This document shows, piece by piece, positions 29,647 through 36,831 of a stretch of 36,831 bases of DNA. The notes under the pieces were generated by a model, which saw only the letters and a program-made list of their open reading frames with translations, was not told where the DNA came from and searched no databases. Source of the stretch: an uncultured Eubacteriales bacterium (GTDB lineage: Bacteria; Bacillota; Clostridia; Oscillospirales; Oscillospiraceae). The translations under genes and the position numbers were made by a program. Each line of letters starts with the position of its first letter. Position 1 is the stretch's first letter. The stretch is from positions 1-36,831 of the forward strand of contig URGI01000011.1 in assembly GCA_900547315.1 (NCBI GenBank). The letters are read 5' to 3'.

Positions 29647-30783
29647 TTACTTCACCTCAACGATCTTTTCGTAAATTGCTTTCGGAGCGGGGAACGCGCC
29701 GCCGATGGAGTTGAAGCCCTCGACCTTGTCGTAACCCGCTATGCGCTGCACCTCGCGCTTGTATTCGCCGACGTTCATTTCGGGAACGATGACGCGCTTT
29801 GCCTTTTCGCATGCGGCGCGGATCTGCTTTTCGGGGACAGGCCATACGGTATTAAGCTTCAGCATGCCGACCTTGCGGCCTTCGCCGCGTGCACGGCGAA
29901 CCGCGGAGAGCGCGCTGCGGCTGACGGAGCCGTAGGCAACGAGAACGGTCTCGGCGTCCTCAAGGAAGAATTCCTCGACGGAGGTGATATCGTCAATGTT
30001 GCGGAATATCTTGTCGCAGTAGTGGTGGATGGCTGCGGAACATACCGCGGGATCGGTACCGGCACGGATGCCGCGCTCGTCGTGGAGCTGGCCGTCAACG
30101 AGAACATGCTGTCCCTCAAAGAAGCGGACTCTTGCGGGGATGCCGTTTTCGTCGGGTCTGTAGATGGCGTCGCACTTGCCTTCGTACTTGTCGTCGAATA
30201 TCTCAACGGTCTCGGGGATGACGAGCTTCTCGCGGGTGTGGCCGACGGTCTCATCGGACAGCACGAACACGGGTACTCTGTACTTCTCTGCGAGGTTGAA
30301 GGCGCGGACGGTGAAGTCAAAGGCTTCCTGAACGGAGGACGGGGTGAGGGCGATTATCTCGTAGTCGCCGTGTCCGCCGTAGCGGGTCTGCATGATCGCG
30401 TCCTGCGAGGTGCAGGTGGGCTGGCCGGTCGCAGGGCCGCCGCGCATGACGTTGACAACGACGAGCGGGGTCTCGGTCTCGGCAGCGTAGCCGATGCCTT
30501 CGATCATCAGGGAGTAGCCCGGGCCGGAGGTGGCGGTCATTGCGCGCGCACCGCCCCAGCTTGCGCCGATGACGGCGTTGATGGATGCGAGCTCGTCTTC
30601 CATCTGCATGAATACGCCGCCGGCTTCAAACATCTTACTGGAGAGGTATTCGGGGATCTCAGTGGCCGGGGTTATAGGATAACCGGCCATGAACCGACAG
30701 TCGGCCGCCAGAGCGCCGGCTGCACATGCTTCGTTGCCCTGCATAAGCTTAGGGCCGCTGTTTTCAAGCTTTTTAACTCTCAT
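29647..30783 (-). CDS. korA: 2-oxoacid:ferredoxin oxidoreductase alpha subunit
   Basis: A 378-residue alpha subunit. It has MQGNEACAAGALAADCRFMAGYPITPATEIPEYL at the N-terminus, ATSGPGYSLMIEGIGYAAETETPLVVVNVMRGGPATGQPT (the substrate/CoA side loops), and the transketolase C-terminal-like fold with VGMLKLNTVWPVPEKQI. I start at ATG 30783, preceded by GAGG at eight bases, because homology begins there. It is one base from korB. The 154-bp gap to the upstream transporter holds a large hairpin with a T-rich tail, so kor expression may be partly uncoupled from the transporters. Confidence 0.93.
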   Translation of the reverse strand: MRVKKLENSGPKLMQGNEACAAGALAADCRFMAGYPITPATEIPEYLSSKMFEAGGVFMQMEDELASINAVIGASWGGARAMTATSGPGYSLMIEGIGYAAETETPLVVVNVMRGGPATGQPTCTSQDAIMQTRYGGHGDYEIIALTPSSVQEAFDFTVRAFNLAEKYRVPVFVLSDETVGHTREKLVIPETVEIFDDKYEGKCDAIYRPDENGIPARVRFFEGQHVLVDGQLHDERGIRAGTDPAVCSAAIHHYCDKIFRNIDDITSVEEFFLEDAETVLVAYGSVSRSALSAVRRARGEGRKVGMLKLNTVWPVPEKQIRAACEKAKRVIVPEMNVGEYKREVQRIAGYDKVEGFNSIGGAFPAPKAIYEKIVEVK

Positions 30784-30802
30784 GGTCAAAACCTCAATTC
30801 TA

Positions 30803-30862
30803 TAAAATATAAAGCCGGCAGGGGCGCAACAGGAGATGAAATGGTCACGCCCACTCGCCGGC
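30803..30862 (-). terminator. Large hairpin with T-rich tail between DASS transporter and korA
   Basis: On the minus strand, GCCGGC-N4-GGGCG pairs across a loop of about 21 bases with CGCCC-N2-GCCGGC (30814-30862), followed by TTTATATTTT. It is a terminator or attenuator for the transporter message, located 20 bp before the korA start. If it terminates, korA needs its own promoter within the hairpin or relies on read-through. Confidence 0.6.
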
Positions 30863-30937
30863 TGCATACGCTTTCTGCCTTACGGGGATGCCGTTAAGAC
30901 CGGTATATGCACAGCTGATGCTGTATTTATAATTGGA

Positions 30938-32341
30938 TCACAGAGCCGTGAATGCCGGCCAGTACCGCACGAAGAGCCAGCCCATCACGCTGACAAGCAG
31001 GATCATGCATCCGGTGACAACAACGCCTTTGCGGAACATGAACCGTGTGTCGAGTCCGTAGCCCACGGGGATGGAACGGATGGAGGTGGGCAGGGTGAAG
31101 GACAGGTTGTAGGATACGGTGGCTATCCAGAGGTAGGGGATCACGGGTAGGCCGAGTCCCTGTGCAATGCTGATGACTATCGGAATCGTAACCGCGGCGC
31201 AGGCCGTGTTGTTGACGACGTCCGACAGGATAACGTTAAGGGTGACTATCGCTATGATAAGGGTGAATTCGCTGTGGAAATTGATTCCGGAGATGATCTC
31301 TGCGAGGGTATCCGCCGCTCCACTGCCGTTGACGAGTGCGCCGAGCGCCGTGCCGCCGGAGAAGAGGAAGAACAGACCCCACATCAGATTTTTCTCGGCC
31401 TTCTCCCAGGTGACGACCGCTTCGCCATGCTCATCCTTGAGGAAGAACATCAGCAGACCTCCGATGAGAAAAATGTAGCCGGGCTTGAGAGCGGGTAGCA
31501 GCTGCTGATAAATCCCACGCGTAAATGCAAGTATCGCCGCGGCGAAGAAGATCACCATCGACGCTTTGCCCGCGCGGTCGAGCTTCGGGAAGCTGCGGCA
31601 CAGCTCACGGAAATGCTCTCTCGAGCAGTCAAAATGCTTTTTGCCGCAGTCTCCGCCGACAAGGAACAGCGCAGTGACCGCGGTCGCAAGCAAGGTGAAC
31701 GGGAGCATACGCACCACCCAGTCGGAATAGAGGAACTCGGTGCCGGTGAAGCCCTCAATGTAGGACACCGTTACGAGATTCATCGCTCCGCCGAGCGGGG
31801 TCAGCATACCGCCGTTATTCGCGCCGTAGACGATGGCAAGCAGGATAAGTGAAGCGCTCTTGCTGTTTTTGACGTCGCCCTCTCCTACCGCCTTGAGCAT
31901 GGATATTGCTATGGAGCACATCACCGCCGCCACGACCGTATTTGGCAGGACGGACGAGAGCAGCGTTGCGATGATGAACCAGACAAGGATCTGCTGCTTG
32001 ACAGAGGTGCCGACAAGGGCGAGTGAGCGCGCCGCTATGCGCTGGTCAACGCCTGTGGCCTCCCATGCCATGCTTATGATATCAGACCCCGCCAGAAGGA
32101 AAACCAGCTCCGCCGAATAGCAGCTTATTACGCTCTGCATATCGGTGAGTGAGAAAATGGCATTTATCGCTACGGGCAGGAATGCGGTTATTGCTGCCGG
32201 TACCGGAAGGGTAACCCACCATACTCCCATCCAGAGCACCGTTCCCAGCGCCAGGCGGATCTTGAGATCCAGCCCGGCGTAAGGAATAAATGCGAGCAGG
32301 AAGAGAGCGGGACCCAGTAACAGACATATCTTCTTTTTTAT
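30938..32341 (-). CDS. DASS/SLC13-family carboxylate transporter 1, apparent AUA start
   Basis: A divalent anion:Na+ symporter-type membrane protein. Family signatures include SSVLPNTVVAAVM and LSDVVNNTACAAVTIPIVI, the paired S-N-T-like substrate loops. In-frame GTG at 32239 would give 433 residues and lose the first membrane segment. The frame continues upstream through a typical N-terminus (KKKICLLLGPALFLLAF) to an ATA codon at 32341, exactly six bases after GGAGGG and seven codons after an in-frame stop. No ATG, GTG or TTG exists between. Read from ATA, the protein has 467 residues, the usual length. Either ATA initiates poorly or the start codon has mutated. It lies 28 bp after transporter 2. 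Confidence 0.8.
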   Translation of the reverse strand: MKKKICLLLGPALFLLAFIPYAGLDLKIRLALGTVLWMGVWWVTLPVPAAITAFLPVAINAIFSLTDMQSVISCYSAELVFLLAGSDIISMAWEATGVDQRIAARSLALVGTSVKQQILVWFIIATLLSSVLPNTVVAAVMCSIAISMLKAVGEGDVKNSKSASLILLAIVYGANNGGMLTPLGGAMNLVTVSYIEGFTGTEFLYSDWVVRMLPFTLLATAVTALFLVGGDCGKKHFDCSREHFRELCRSFPKLDRAGKASMVIFFAAAILAFTRGIYQQLLPALKPGYIFLIGGLLMFFLKDEHGEAVVTWEKAEKNLMWGLFFLFSGGTALGALVNGSGAADTLAEIISGINFHSEFTLIIAIVTLNVILSDVVNNTACAAVTIPIVISIAQGLGLPVIPYLWIATVSYNLSFTLPTSIRSIPVGYGLDTRFMFRKGVVVTGCMILLVSVMGWLFVRYWPAFTAL

Positions 32342-32369
32342 ATCGATCCCTCCCTGCGTTCAGTGCTTA

Positions 32370-33776
32370 TCAAAGAATACCGATCACGGGGAACCAGACG
32401 TTCACGAGGAACACAAAGCCGATGATGACGAGCACCGCTATGACTATTGCGCCCTTGAGCTGCTGAGCCGTGGAGAATCTGTCGGTGGAAGCGTAGATGA
32501 GGTTCGGAGCGCTGTTGAAGGGCAGGAAGTTTGCACTCGGGGCGATGGCCATAACGGTCAGCAGACCCATGGTGTAAACGTCGAAGCCAAGAGCCGCGGC
32601 CATCGTCATGCTGACGGGAACCAGAACGGCTTCCATAGCGTTCATGCCGGCGAAGATGATGTGGCTGACAACAACGAACGCGAGCCAGATCGTGATGAAC
32701 AGAGTGGGATCCATTGCGGAGAAAGCAGGGTTGGTGGTAAACATGGCATCAACGAGCCACTGGAAGCCGCCGGTCTTATTGACGCAGGAGGCCAGGGACA
32801 TCGCGAAGCCGAGCTGGATGAATGCAGGCCAGGCAAAGTTCGGGCCGACATCCTTGAAGGAGCAGACGCCGATGCCGGGGCAGAGCATCAGGAAGATGGT
32901 GACAAAAACGACGTAGTCAGGAGCGACATGGTGGATGCCGTTGGTGCAGAACGCAAGCAGAGTCAGGGCGAAGTAGATAGCGGCCTTCTTTTCCTTGACG
33001 GTCAGGGGGCCCATCTCTTCGAGCTTCTTCTTTGCAAACTCGATGTCGATGCTGCGCTTCTCGCCCTTGCGGGTGCCGAAGAGGAAGTTTGTGATGAGGG
33101 GGATGAGCAGGACAATGATTCCGGCGGGGATGCAGGTGGCCTTGAGCCAGCCCGTCCAGGAGATGGACTGTCCGGTCATTTCCTCAACGAGTGCCATACC
33201 GATGGCGTTTGCGCCGACTGCGGTGTAGAACAGCCAAGTGTTGGTGGTGTTGGTGTAGAGGTTGGAGAGCATGATGGCGGCGTCGCCCTTATGTTCTCCG
33301 CGCTTGTAGCCCATGCCCTCGCAGATGTTGTCGCAGATGGGGCTCATAACGGCGCCGCGTGCGGTGTTGGAGGGGATCATCAGGGACAGGACGGTGTTTG
33401 CAAGGCTGGTCGCGTAGTTTGCGCTCAGCTCGCTCTTGGTGAGCTTGACAAGTATCCAGTATGCGACGCGTTCGCCGAGACCGGAGAACTTGATGACGGA
33501 GCCGATAAAGCCGGCCCACAGACACAGCCACCAGCCGGAGGTCGCAAAGCCGGAGACGACGTTTGCCTTCTGGCCGAAGAATATTGCGAGGATGGCGGCG
33601 GCGAGTACGCCGACGAGGTATTCGGGGATGGGTCTGACGATCCACATGAGGATAGCCCACAGGAACACCAGAAGAACGCCCTTGCCGGCAGGGTCAAGGC
33701 CGCTCATCGGTACAAATGCGAGCACCGCACAAAGGATAGTCAGGATCGCTGCAGTGATCAGACGTTTCTTTTGCAT
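32370..33776 (-). CDS. DASS/SLC13-family carboxylate transporter 2
   Basis: A 468-residue transporter of the same superfamily as its downstream neighbour but from a different branch. It begins MQKKRLITAAILTILCAVLA and carries NTVLSLMIPSNTARGAVMSPI and IAPSANFLPFNSAPNLIYAS as the two substrate-binding loops. Members carry di- and tricarboxylates, by Na+ symport or by exchange. The ATG at 33776 follows AAGGAGAG at about 11 nt. ATC and CTC codons dominate, suggesting higher expression than transporter 1. Two adjacent transporters may divide import and export, for instance substrate in and succinate out; this is inference. Confidence 0.9.
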   Translation of the reverse strand: MQKKRLITAAILTILCAVLAFVPMSGLDPAGKGVLLVFLWAILMWIVRPIPEYLVGVLAAAILAIFFGQKANVVSGFATSGWWLCLWAGFIGSVIKFSGLGERVAYWILVKLTKSELSANYATSLANTVLSLMIPSNTARGAVMSPICDNICEGMGYKRGEHKGDAAIMLSNLYTNTTNTWLFYTAVGANAIGMALVEEMTGQSISWTGWLKATCIPAGIIVLLIPLITNFLFGTRKGEKRSIDIEFAKKKLEEMGPLTVKEKKAAIYFALTLLAFCTNGIHHVAPDYVVFVTIFLMLCPGIGVCSFKDVGPNFAWPAFIQLGFAMSLASCVNKTGGFQWLVDAMFTTNPAFSAMDPTLFITIWLAFVVVSHIIFAGMNAMEAVLVPVSMTMAAALGFDVYTMGLLTVMAIAPSANFLPFNSAPNLIYASTDRFSTAQQLKGAIVIAVLVIIGFVFLVNVWFPVIGIL

Positions 33777-34109
33777 CTCTTTTTCTCTCTCCTTAAAAAT
33801 GTGCTTGTCCTTTGTACCCCTCGGGGAAAAACAAAACCAACTACGCCTCCGAAGCGCTGTGCATACAGAACAATAAATACAGCATATCGGAAGTGCAGTT
33901 GGCATTCTATGTCGAGCCCCGCTTTTGGGATAAGCGGCAGACATCAAATCAACCGGATATTCACTTTGTTCAGGTTATATAAATTATATATCACCTTTTG
34001 TTTTTACTGTAAATATCGCTAAATCAACAAAAAATTGCTGTGAATTCTGGCCATATCTTTTTTTTAACAGCCGGTTCATACGCCGCCGATACTGCATTTT
34101 TTTCCGCTT
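33777..34109 (-). promoter_or_regulatory. Long leader and promoter region of the transporter/Kor block
   Basis: 333 bp without a gene. On the minus strand a -10 TATAAT (33988-33983) with upstream TTTACA (34013-34008, 19-bp spacer) is the best promoter candidate. It would give an untranslated leader of about 200 nt. The leader contains an inverted repeat CCGCTT/AAGCGG (33919-33937) and a small palindrome CCCCTCGGGG (33817-33826) before the Shine-Dalgarno. I do not recognise a riboswitch. LysR binding is expected here or in the 34464-34601 interval. Confidence 0.4.
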
Positions 34110-34463
34110 TCAGTCAGGTTCCGAGCAGGTTCTACCGTCGGAATATGTATGGGCATAACTGATGTAATTCTGCTGAATATCGGTGTATGCCTTGATTATT
34201 GCCTTTACGGCGTTGCCGCGATGGCGCATATTTATCTCTTCGATTATCTGTGCCGAATCTTTAACAACACGCTTTCCGACGAAATATTCCTTGACTATGC
34301 ATCTCGCTAAATCAGAATTCAGCGAAACGGACACATCTTCAATCCGTTCCGATGCAAGATCGATCAGCAGCCCCAGCGTCAGGCAGCCGTTTACGACGGG
34401 CGTTGCGACCTGCGTGGACAATTTTGCGTTTGCGCAGAAATACGCGGTCTTATACTTGAACAT
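34110..34463 (-). CDS. DUF3870 family protein
   Basis: A 117-residue soluble protein matching DUF3870, a family of unknown function. Recognisable segments are VVNGCLTLGLLIDLASERIEDVSVS, LARCIVKEYFVGKRV and the C-terminal RHRGNAVKAIIKAYTDIQQNY. AGGAGG is eight bases before the ATG. It is divergent from the LysR gene and upstream of the transporter/Kor block, so it is probably a target of that regulator. The fold has the look of a small ligand- or cofactor-binding domain, but no catalytic motif is visible. Confidence 0.8.
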   Translation of the reverse strand: MFKYKTAYFCANAKLSTQVATPVVNGCLTLGLLIDLASERIEDVSVSLNSDLARCIVKEYFVGKRVVKDSAQIIEEINMRHRGNAVKAIIKAYTDIQQNYISYAHTYSDGRTCSEPD

Positions 34464-34542
34464 TAGCTATACCTCCTGTTTCGATTTTTACTCATTGTAT
34501 TTGACTTCGGTTTTAAAAAAATATAAGTCGCACTTAACCAGA

Positions 34543-34587
34543 TTGCAAACTGTCGAAACTTGTGGTAATATACAGTATAATTACTGT
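34543..34587 (+). promoter_or_regulatory. LysR promoter and palindrome
   Basis: TTGCAA (34543-34548), 17 bp, TAATAT (34566-34571), directly followed by ACAGTA-N4-TACTGT (34572-34587), an inverted repeat at the expected transcription start. It lies in the LysR/DUF3870 divergent region and is a good candidate for autoregulatory LysR binding. Confidence 0.55.
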
Positions 34588-34601
34588 GAGGAGGAAGTGC
34601 C

Positions 34602-35522
34602 GTGAATCTGCTCCCGATGAAATATTATATAGTTGTCGCCGATCAAAAAAGCATCACCCGCGCCGCCGAGGAACTGCACATAACGCAGCAGACGCTCAGC
34701 GCGCACATGGCCGCGCTCGAAAAAGAGCTGAAATGTCAACTGTTTCAGCGCCGCCCGAAATTCGAGCTGACCTACGAGGGGCGTGTTTTTTACCGCTACT
34801 GTCAGAGCTTTCAGCGGCTCAGCGCCTCGATGGAGGACGAGTTCCGCGACATCAATTCCGGTCAGGGCGGCCTGCTGCGTCTCGGCATTGCGTATACGCG
34901 AGGCCGCGTGCTGCTGCCGCGCATCATCCCCGCGTTCAACAAGCTGTATCCGAAGGTGCAGGTGCGCGTCAAGGAGCGCAGCAACGAAGAGATGGTGAAC
35001 ATGCTCATCGAAGATGAGCTGGATGTTGTCATCGGCCGCGTGATGAGCGACGTTCCGGAGCTGAGCTACAAGGAGCTCTACCATGCGCAGACGATGCTGT
35101 ATCTGTGCGGGGGACTGATAAACCCGTTCAAGCTGGATGCCTTTGTGCATACGCGCGATCTGCGTCTGCTGGCCGACTGTCCTTTCCTGCTGGGTCAGCC
35201 GGCGGATATCATCGGGCGAATGAGCCAGACGCTGCTTGAAAAGGCGAACATCCAGCCGCCGATCATATTCCGCTGCGGCAATATCCAGACGCTGCTGGAT
35301 CTGTGCGCCGACGGCATGGGCGCGTGCTTCAGCCCCGACGTGCTGGCCACGACACTGCCGGAGGAGAAGCGCAGGCGCCTGACCGCTGTGCCGATGGGCG
35401 AGCCGTTCACGATAAGCATCGCGTGGAAGAATAAGCCGTACGTGTCAAAGCTCGTCACCACCTTCCGCGACGTCTGCGCCGCCGAGACCGTAAATCTCCG
35501 CCGCAAGCTGCATCTGGATTGA
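34602..35522 (+). CDS. LysR-family transcriptional regulator
   Basis: A 306-residue regulator of standard length. The N-terminal winged helix (about 1-60) reads KYYIVVADQKSITRAAEELHITQQTLSAHMAALEKELKCQLFQRRP. A linker helix and a periplasmic-binding-protein-like effector domain (about 90-300) follow, starting GLLRLGIAYTRGRVLLPRIIPAFNKLYPKV. GTG is the start, with GGAGGAAG upstream. It is divergent from DUF3870 and the carboxylate/Kor block, which it presumably activates in response to the pathway substrate. The effector is unknown. Confidence 0.92.
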   Translation: MNLLPMKYYIVVADQKSITRAAEELHITQQTLSAHMAALEKELKCQLFQRRPKFELTYEGRVFYRYCQSFQRLSASMEDEFRDINSGQGGLLRLGIAYTRGRVLLPRIIPAFNKLYPKVQVRVKERSNEEMVNMLIEDELDVVIGRVMSDVPELSYKELYHAQTMLYLCGGLINPFKLDAFVHTRDLRLLADCPFLLGQPADIIGRMSQTLLEKANIQPPIIFRCGNIQTLLDLCADGMGACFSPDVLATTLPEEKRRRLTAVPMGEPFTISIAWKNKPYVSKLVTTFRDVCAAETVNLRRKLHLD

Positions 35523-35555
35523 GACGCCGCGCGGTTCTACTTATTATAATAAAGC

Positions 35556-35595
35556 ACCCCTGCATCCGCGCTCTTCAGCGGCTGCAGGGGTTTTT
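35556..35595. terminator. Bidirectional terminator, LysR / XRE genes
   Basis: ACCCCTGCA/TGCAGGGGT arms with an inner CCGC/GCGG stem, followed on plus by TTTTTAT and on minus by GCTTTATTAT. It serves both convergent genes. Confidence 0.8.
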
Positions 35596-35607
35596 ATATT
35601 CTGCTTC

Positions 35608-36606
35608 TTATTTCCGACCGGTGAGGAGGCGCACGACGGCCATCACCGCCGCGTAGAGCACTCCGCCGACCGCCCATATGATCCATGTCTCGTTCGGCAG
35701 CATCGGCGAACTGGGGCTGAACATCATCACGAGGAACACTGCCGTCACTATGAGCCAATACACGGCGCTGATCGTGCCGACGACCTTTCTGCGGCCCTTA
35801 TTGTCACGGCTGTAATCTCCCTCCTCCAGTAGCTTTTCCATCGCGCCGTGATATGTTCCCGAATACACGAAGGCTATGCAGCCAAGCCCCACCATGAACA
35901 GCAGCACACAGACTGCGGCGATATAGACGACGTCGTCCGCCGCGGGCAGCACGCTGAGCACCGCAAACAGCGGCAGCACGGAGAGGATGCACAGCACCGT
36001 ACCGATAACGGTCAGGCGGGAATTCTTCTCGCGGAATTCCCGCTCCCGCTCGCGCACCATGCCGCTCACACCGTACTCGGTCTCGAACGGCTCGTTCCCG
36101 ATGAACTCGAAGTCCTTCACCTTCGCGGCGCTGGTTATAAATAATGTGACCCCGATCGCCACGAGAATCATCAGCGTGCACAGGCCGATGCCCGCCGCAG
36201 CCGTTTCCGTGATTGGGACGAACCCGCCGCTGCTCAACCCGGCCAGAAATATCAGACACACAGGCGAGATGACACATAGAAACGTCGCAAGCGCCAGCTT
36301 CGGCGCGGTCTCGCGGCTCAGCGCGAGATACCATGATGCCTCCTCCATGCTCACGCGGCGCAGCGCCGGCGTGCTGTCCGCCGCCGCGGGCTCCTCCGCG
36401 GGAAGCTCTATTTCATCCTTGAGCAGGTAATCCGTGCTCACGCCGAAAATGCGGCTCATCTGCAATATCTTATCAATATCGGGTATGGACTGCGCACCCT
36501 CCCATTTTGAGACCGACTGCCGCGAAACGCCAAGCTGCTGCGCCAGCTCCTCCTGCGACCATCCCGCTTTCTTGCGCAGGTCTATTATCTTGTCTGCCAG
36601 AATCAT
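35608..36606 (-). CDS. XRE-family regulator with multi-span membrane domain
   Basis: A 331-residue protein with an N-terminal Cro/CI helix-turn-helix (about 1-62; MILADKIIDLRKKAGWSQEE, then LGVSRQSVSKWEGAQSIPDIDKI). A Pro/Glu/Ala linker leads to about six membrane segments, with a charged cytosolic loop (REREREFREKN) in the middle. It has the same general design as the protein at 22322-22948 but is larger and unrelated in its membrane part. ATG at 36606 is chosen because GGAGG is upstream and the HTH begins there; the longer frame is AT-rich non-coding sequence. It probably senses an envelope signal. Confidence 0.85.
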   Translation of the reverse strand: MILADKIIDLRKKAGWSQEELAQQLGVSRQSVSKWEGAQSIPDIDKILQMSRIFGVSTDYLLKDEIELPAEEPAAADSTPALRRVSMEEASWYLALSRETAPKLALATFLCVISPVCLIFLAGLSSGGFVPITETAAAGIGLCTLMILVAIGVTLFITSAAKVKDFEFIGNEPFETEYGVSGMVREREREFREKNSRLTVIGTVLCILSVLPLFAVLSVLPAADDVVYIAAVCVLLFMVGLGCIAFVYSGTYHGAMEKLLEEGDYSRDNKGRRKVVGTISAVYWLIVTAVFLVMMFSPSSPMLPNETWIIWAVGGVLYAAVMAVVRLLTGRK

Positions 36607-36651
36607 ATTGCTGCCTCCATCGGGGGACGCTCCCCTGTTTTTTACGAGCCG

Positions 36652-36680
36652 AGTATAATAAATTTCGCTGTTGCGGACAA
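36652..36680 (-). promoter_or_regulatory. Promoter of the XRE membrane regulator
   Basis: Minus strand: TTGTCC (36680-36675), 17 bp, TATACT (36657-36652). A short GGGG/CCCC hairpin sits in the leader just before the Shine-Dalgarno. The remaining sequence to 36831 is AT-rich; I see no gene in it. Confidence 0.5.
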
Positions 36681-36831
36681 GAAAGCGCACCGTCAAATCT
36701 GTCAACCGGCGGTTGCGCGGGCACTTTTTCAAACGTTTTTTTCTATTATAATATAGCCACAGCTCAATTACGAGCGTATTTCCGAAAAAATATTTTCTGA
36801 TTTTACAATTTTGAAACAACTTTCTGCTTAT

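Noticed and set aside
32082..32327. A minus-strand ATG at 32327 that could start transporter 1.
   Set aside because: It is out of frame with the transporter and encodes a short non-membrane peptide; it would need a frameshift to reach the real protein.
32661..34022. A 453-codon plus-strand open frame opposite transporter 2.
   Set aside because: Acidic shadow sequence extending through the promoter region; no Shine-Dalgarno and no domain, while the opposite strand encodes a clear DASS protein.
36607..36819. N-terminal extension of the XRE regulator by 71 codons.
   Set aside because: The stretch is AT-rich, contains the promoter hexamers and lacks family similarity; the ATG at 36606 has GGAGG upstream and starts the helix-turn-helix.
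1..36831. CRISPR array, prophage, insertion sequence, toxin-antitoxin or defence system.
   Set aside because: I looked for spaced direct repeats, transposase or integrase motifs, phage genes and small paired toxin genes. The MazG-like gene sits with a dehydrogenase and no antitoxin or phage gene, so it is read as metabolic housekeeping.
1..36831. tRNA or rRNA genes.
   Set aside because: No GGTTCRANYCC-type T-loop with cloverleaf arms and no rRNA core sequence was noticed; a covariance scan would settle this.

Overview
The window looks like chromosome of a moderately GC-rich, strictly anaerobic Firmicute, probably a gut clostridium of the Oscillospirales type. The evidence is strong Shine-Dalgarno sites before nearly every gene, ferredoxin-linked 2-oxoacid metabolism, a 2-hydroxyacyl-CoA dehydratase pair, Feo iron uptake with FeoB-associated Cys-rich peptides, DUF3793/DUF2325 proteins, DegV and long-form HPF. 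I see no rRNA, tRNA, CRISPR array, insertion sequence or phage gene. The taxonomic placement is inferred from gene content only.

Layout. 1-875 (minus): a GyrI-like protein overlapping a GNAT acetyltransferase cut by the window edge. 1022-3275: a TetR regulator with a palindromic operator inside its own promoter, then a MATE efflux pump. 3317-7985: an Afu/Fbp-type ABC importer (lipoprotein, ATPase, fused double permease) coupled to a HAD phosphatase. 8010-16641: a large metal region with two feo loci (feoA-feoB-Cys-rich peptide; feoA-feoA-feoB-Cys-rich peptide), two short DtxR-family regulators, an HMA protein, and a DUF2325-DUF3793-flavodoxin-small peptide unit. 16849-17848: ribosome hibernation factor and a zinc-ribbon protein. 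17903-20643 (minus): two 2-hydroxyacyl-CoA dehydratase subunits. 20779-22948: MazG-like protein, iron alcohol dehydrogenase, membrane-anchored XRE protein. 23120-25499: DegV protein and an rRNA uracil methyltransferase. 25596-34463 (minus): a catabolic block of two DASS carboxylate transporters, the four-subunit 2-oxoacid:ferredoxin oxidoreductase KorABDC, a CoA-transferase and a D-2-hydroxyacid dehydrogenase, headed by a DUF3870 gene divergent from a LysR regulator (34602-35522). 35608-36606: an XRE membrane regulator.

How the genes fit together. A repeated inverted motif (RGTTAR-N6-YTAACY) lies over or just downstream of both feo promoters, over the promoter of the plus-strand DtxR gene, and before the DUF2325-DUF3793-flavodoxin unit. 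It marks these as one metal-responsive regulon, probably controlled by one or both DtxR proteins encoded within it. The LysR-headed block reads as a pathway: import a carboxylate, oxidise a 2-hydroxy acid to a 2-oxo acid, decarboxylate it to an acyl-CoA while reducing ferredoxin, then recover the energy by CoA transfer to acetate. 2-Hydroxyglutarate or 2-oxoglutarate to succinate is one consistent substrate pair, but the sequence does not prove it.

Points most worth following are the regulon-defining operators, the roughly 115-residue acidic insertion in the second FeoB, the uncharacterised DUF2325-DUF3793-flavodoxin-peptide unit, the apparent AUA start codon of one DASS transporter, and the substrate of the Kor/CoA-transferase block.
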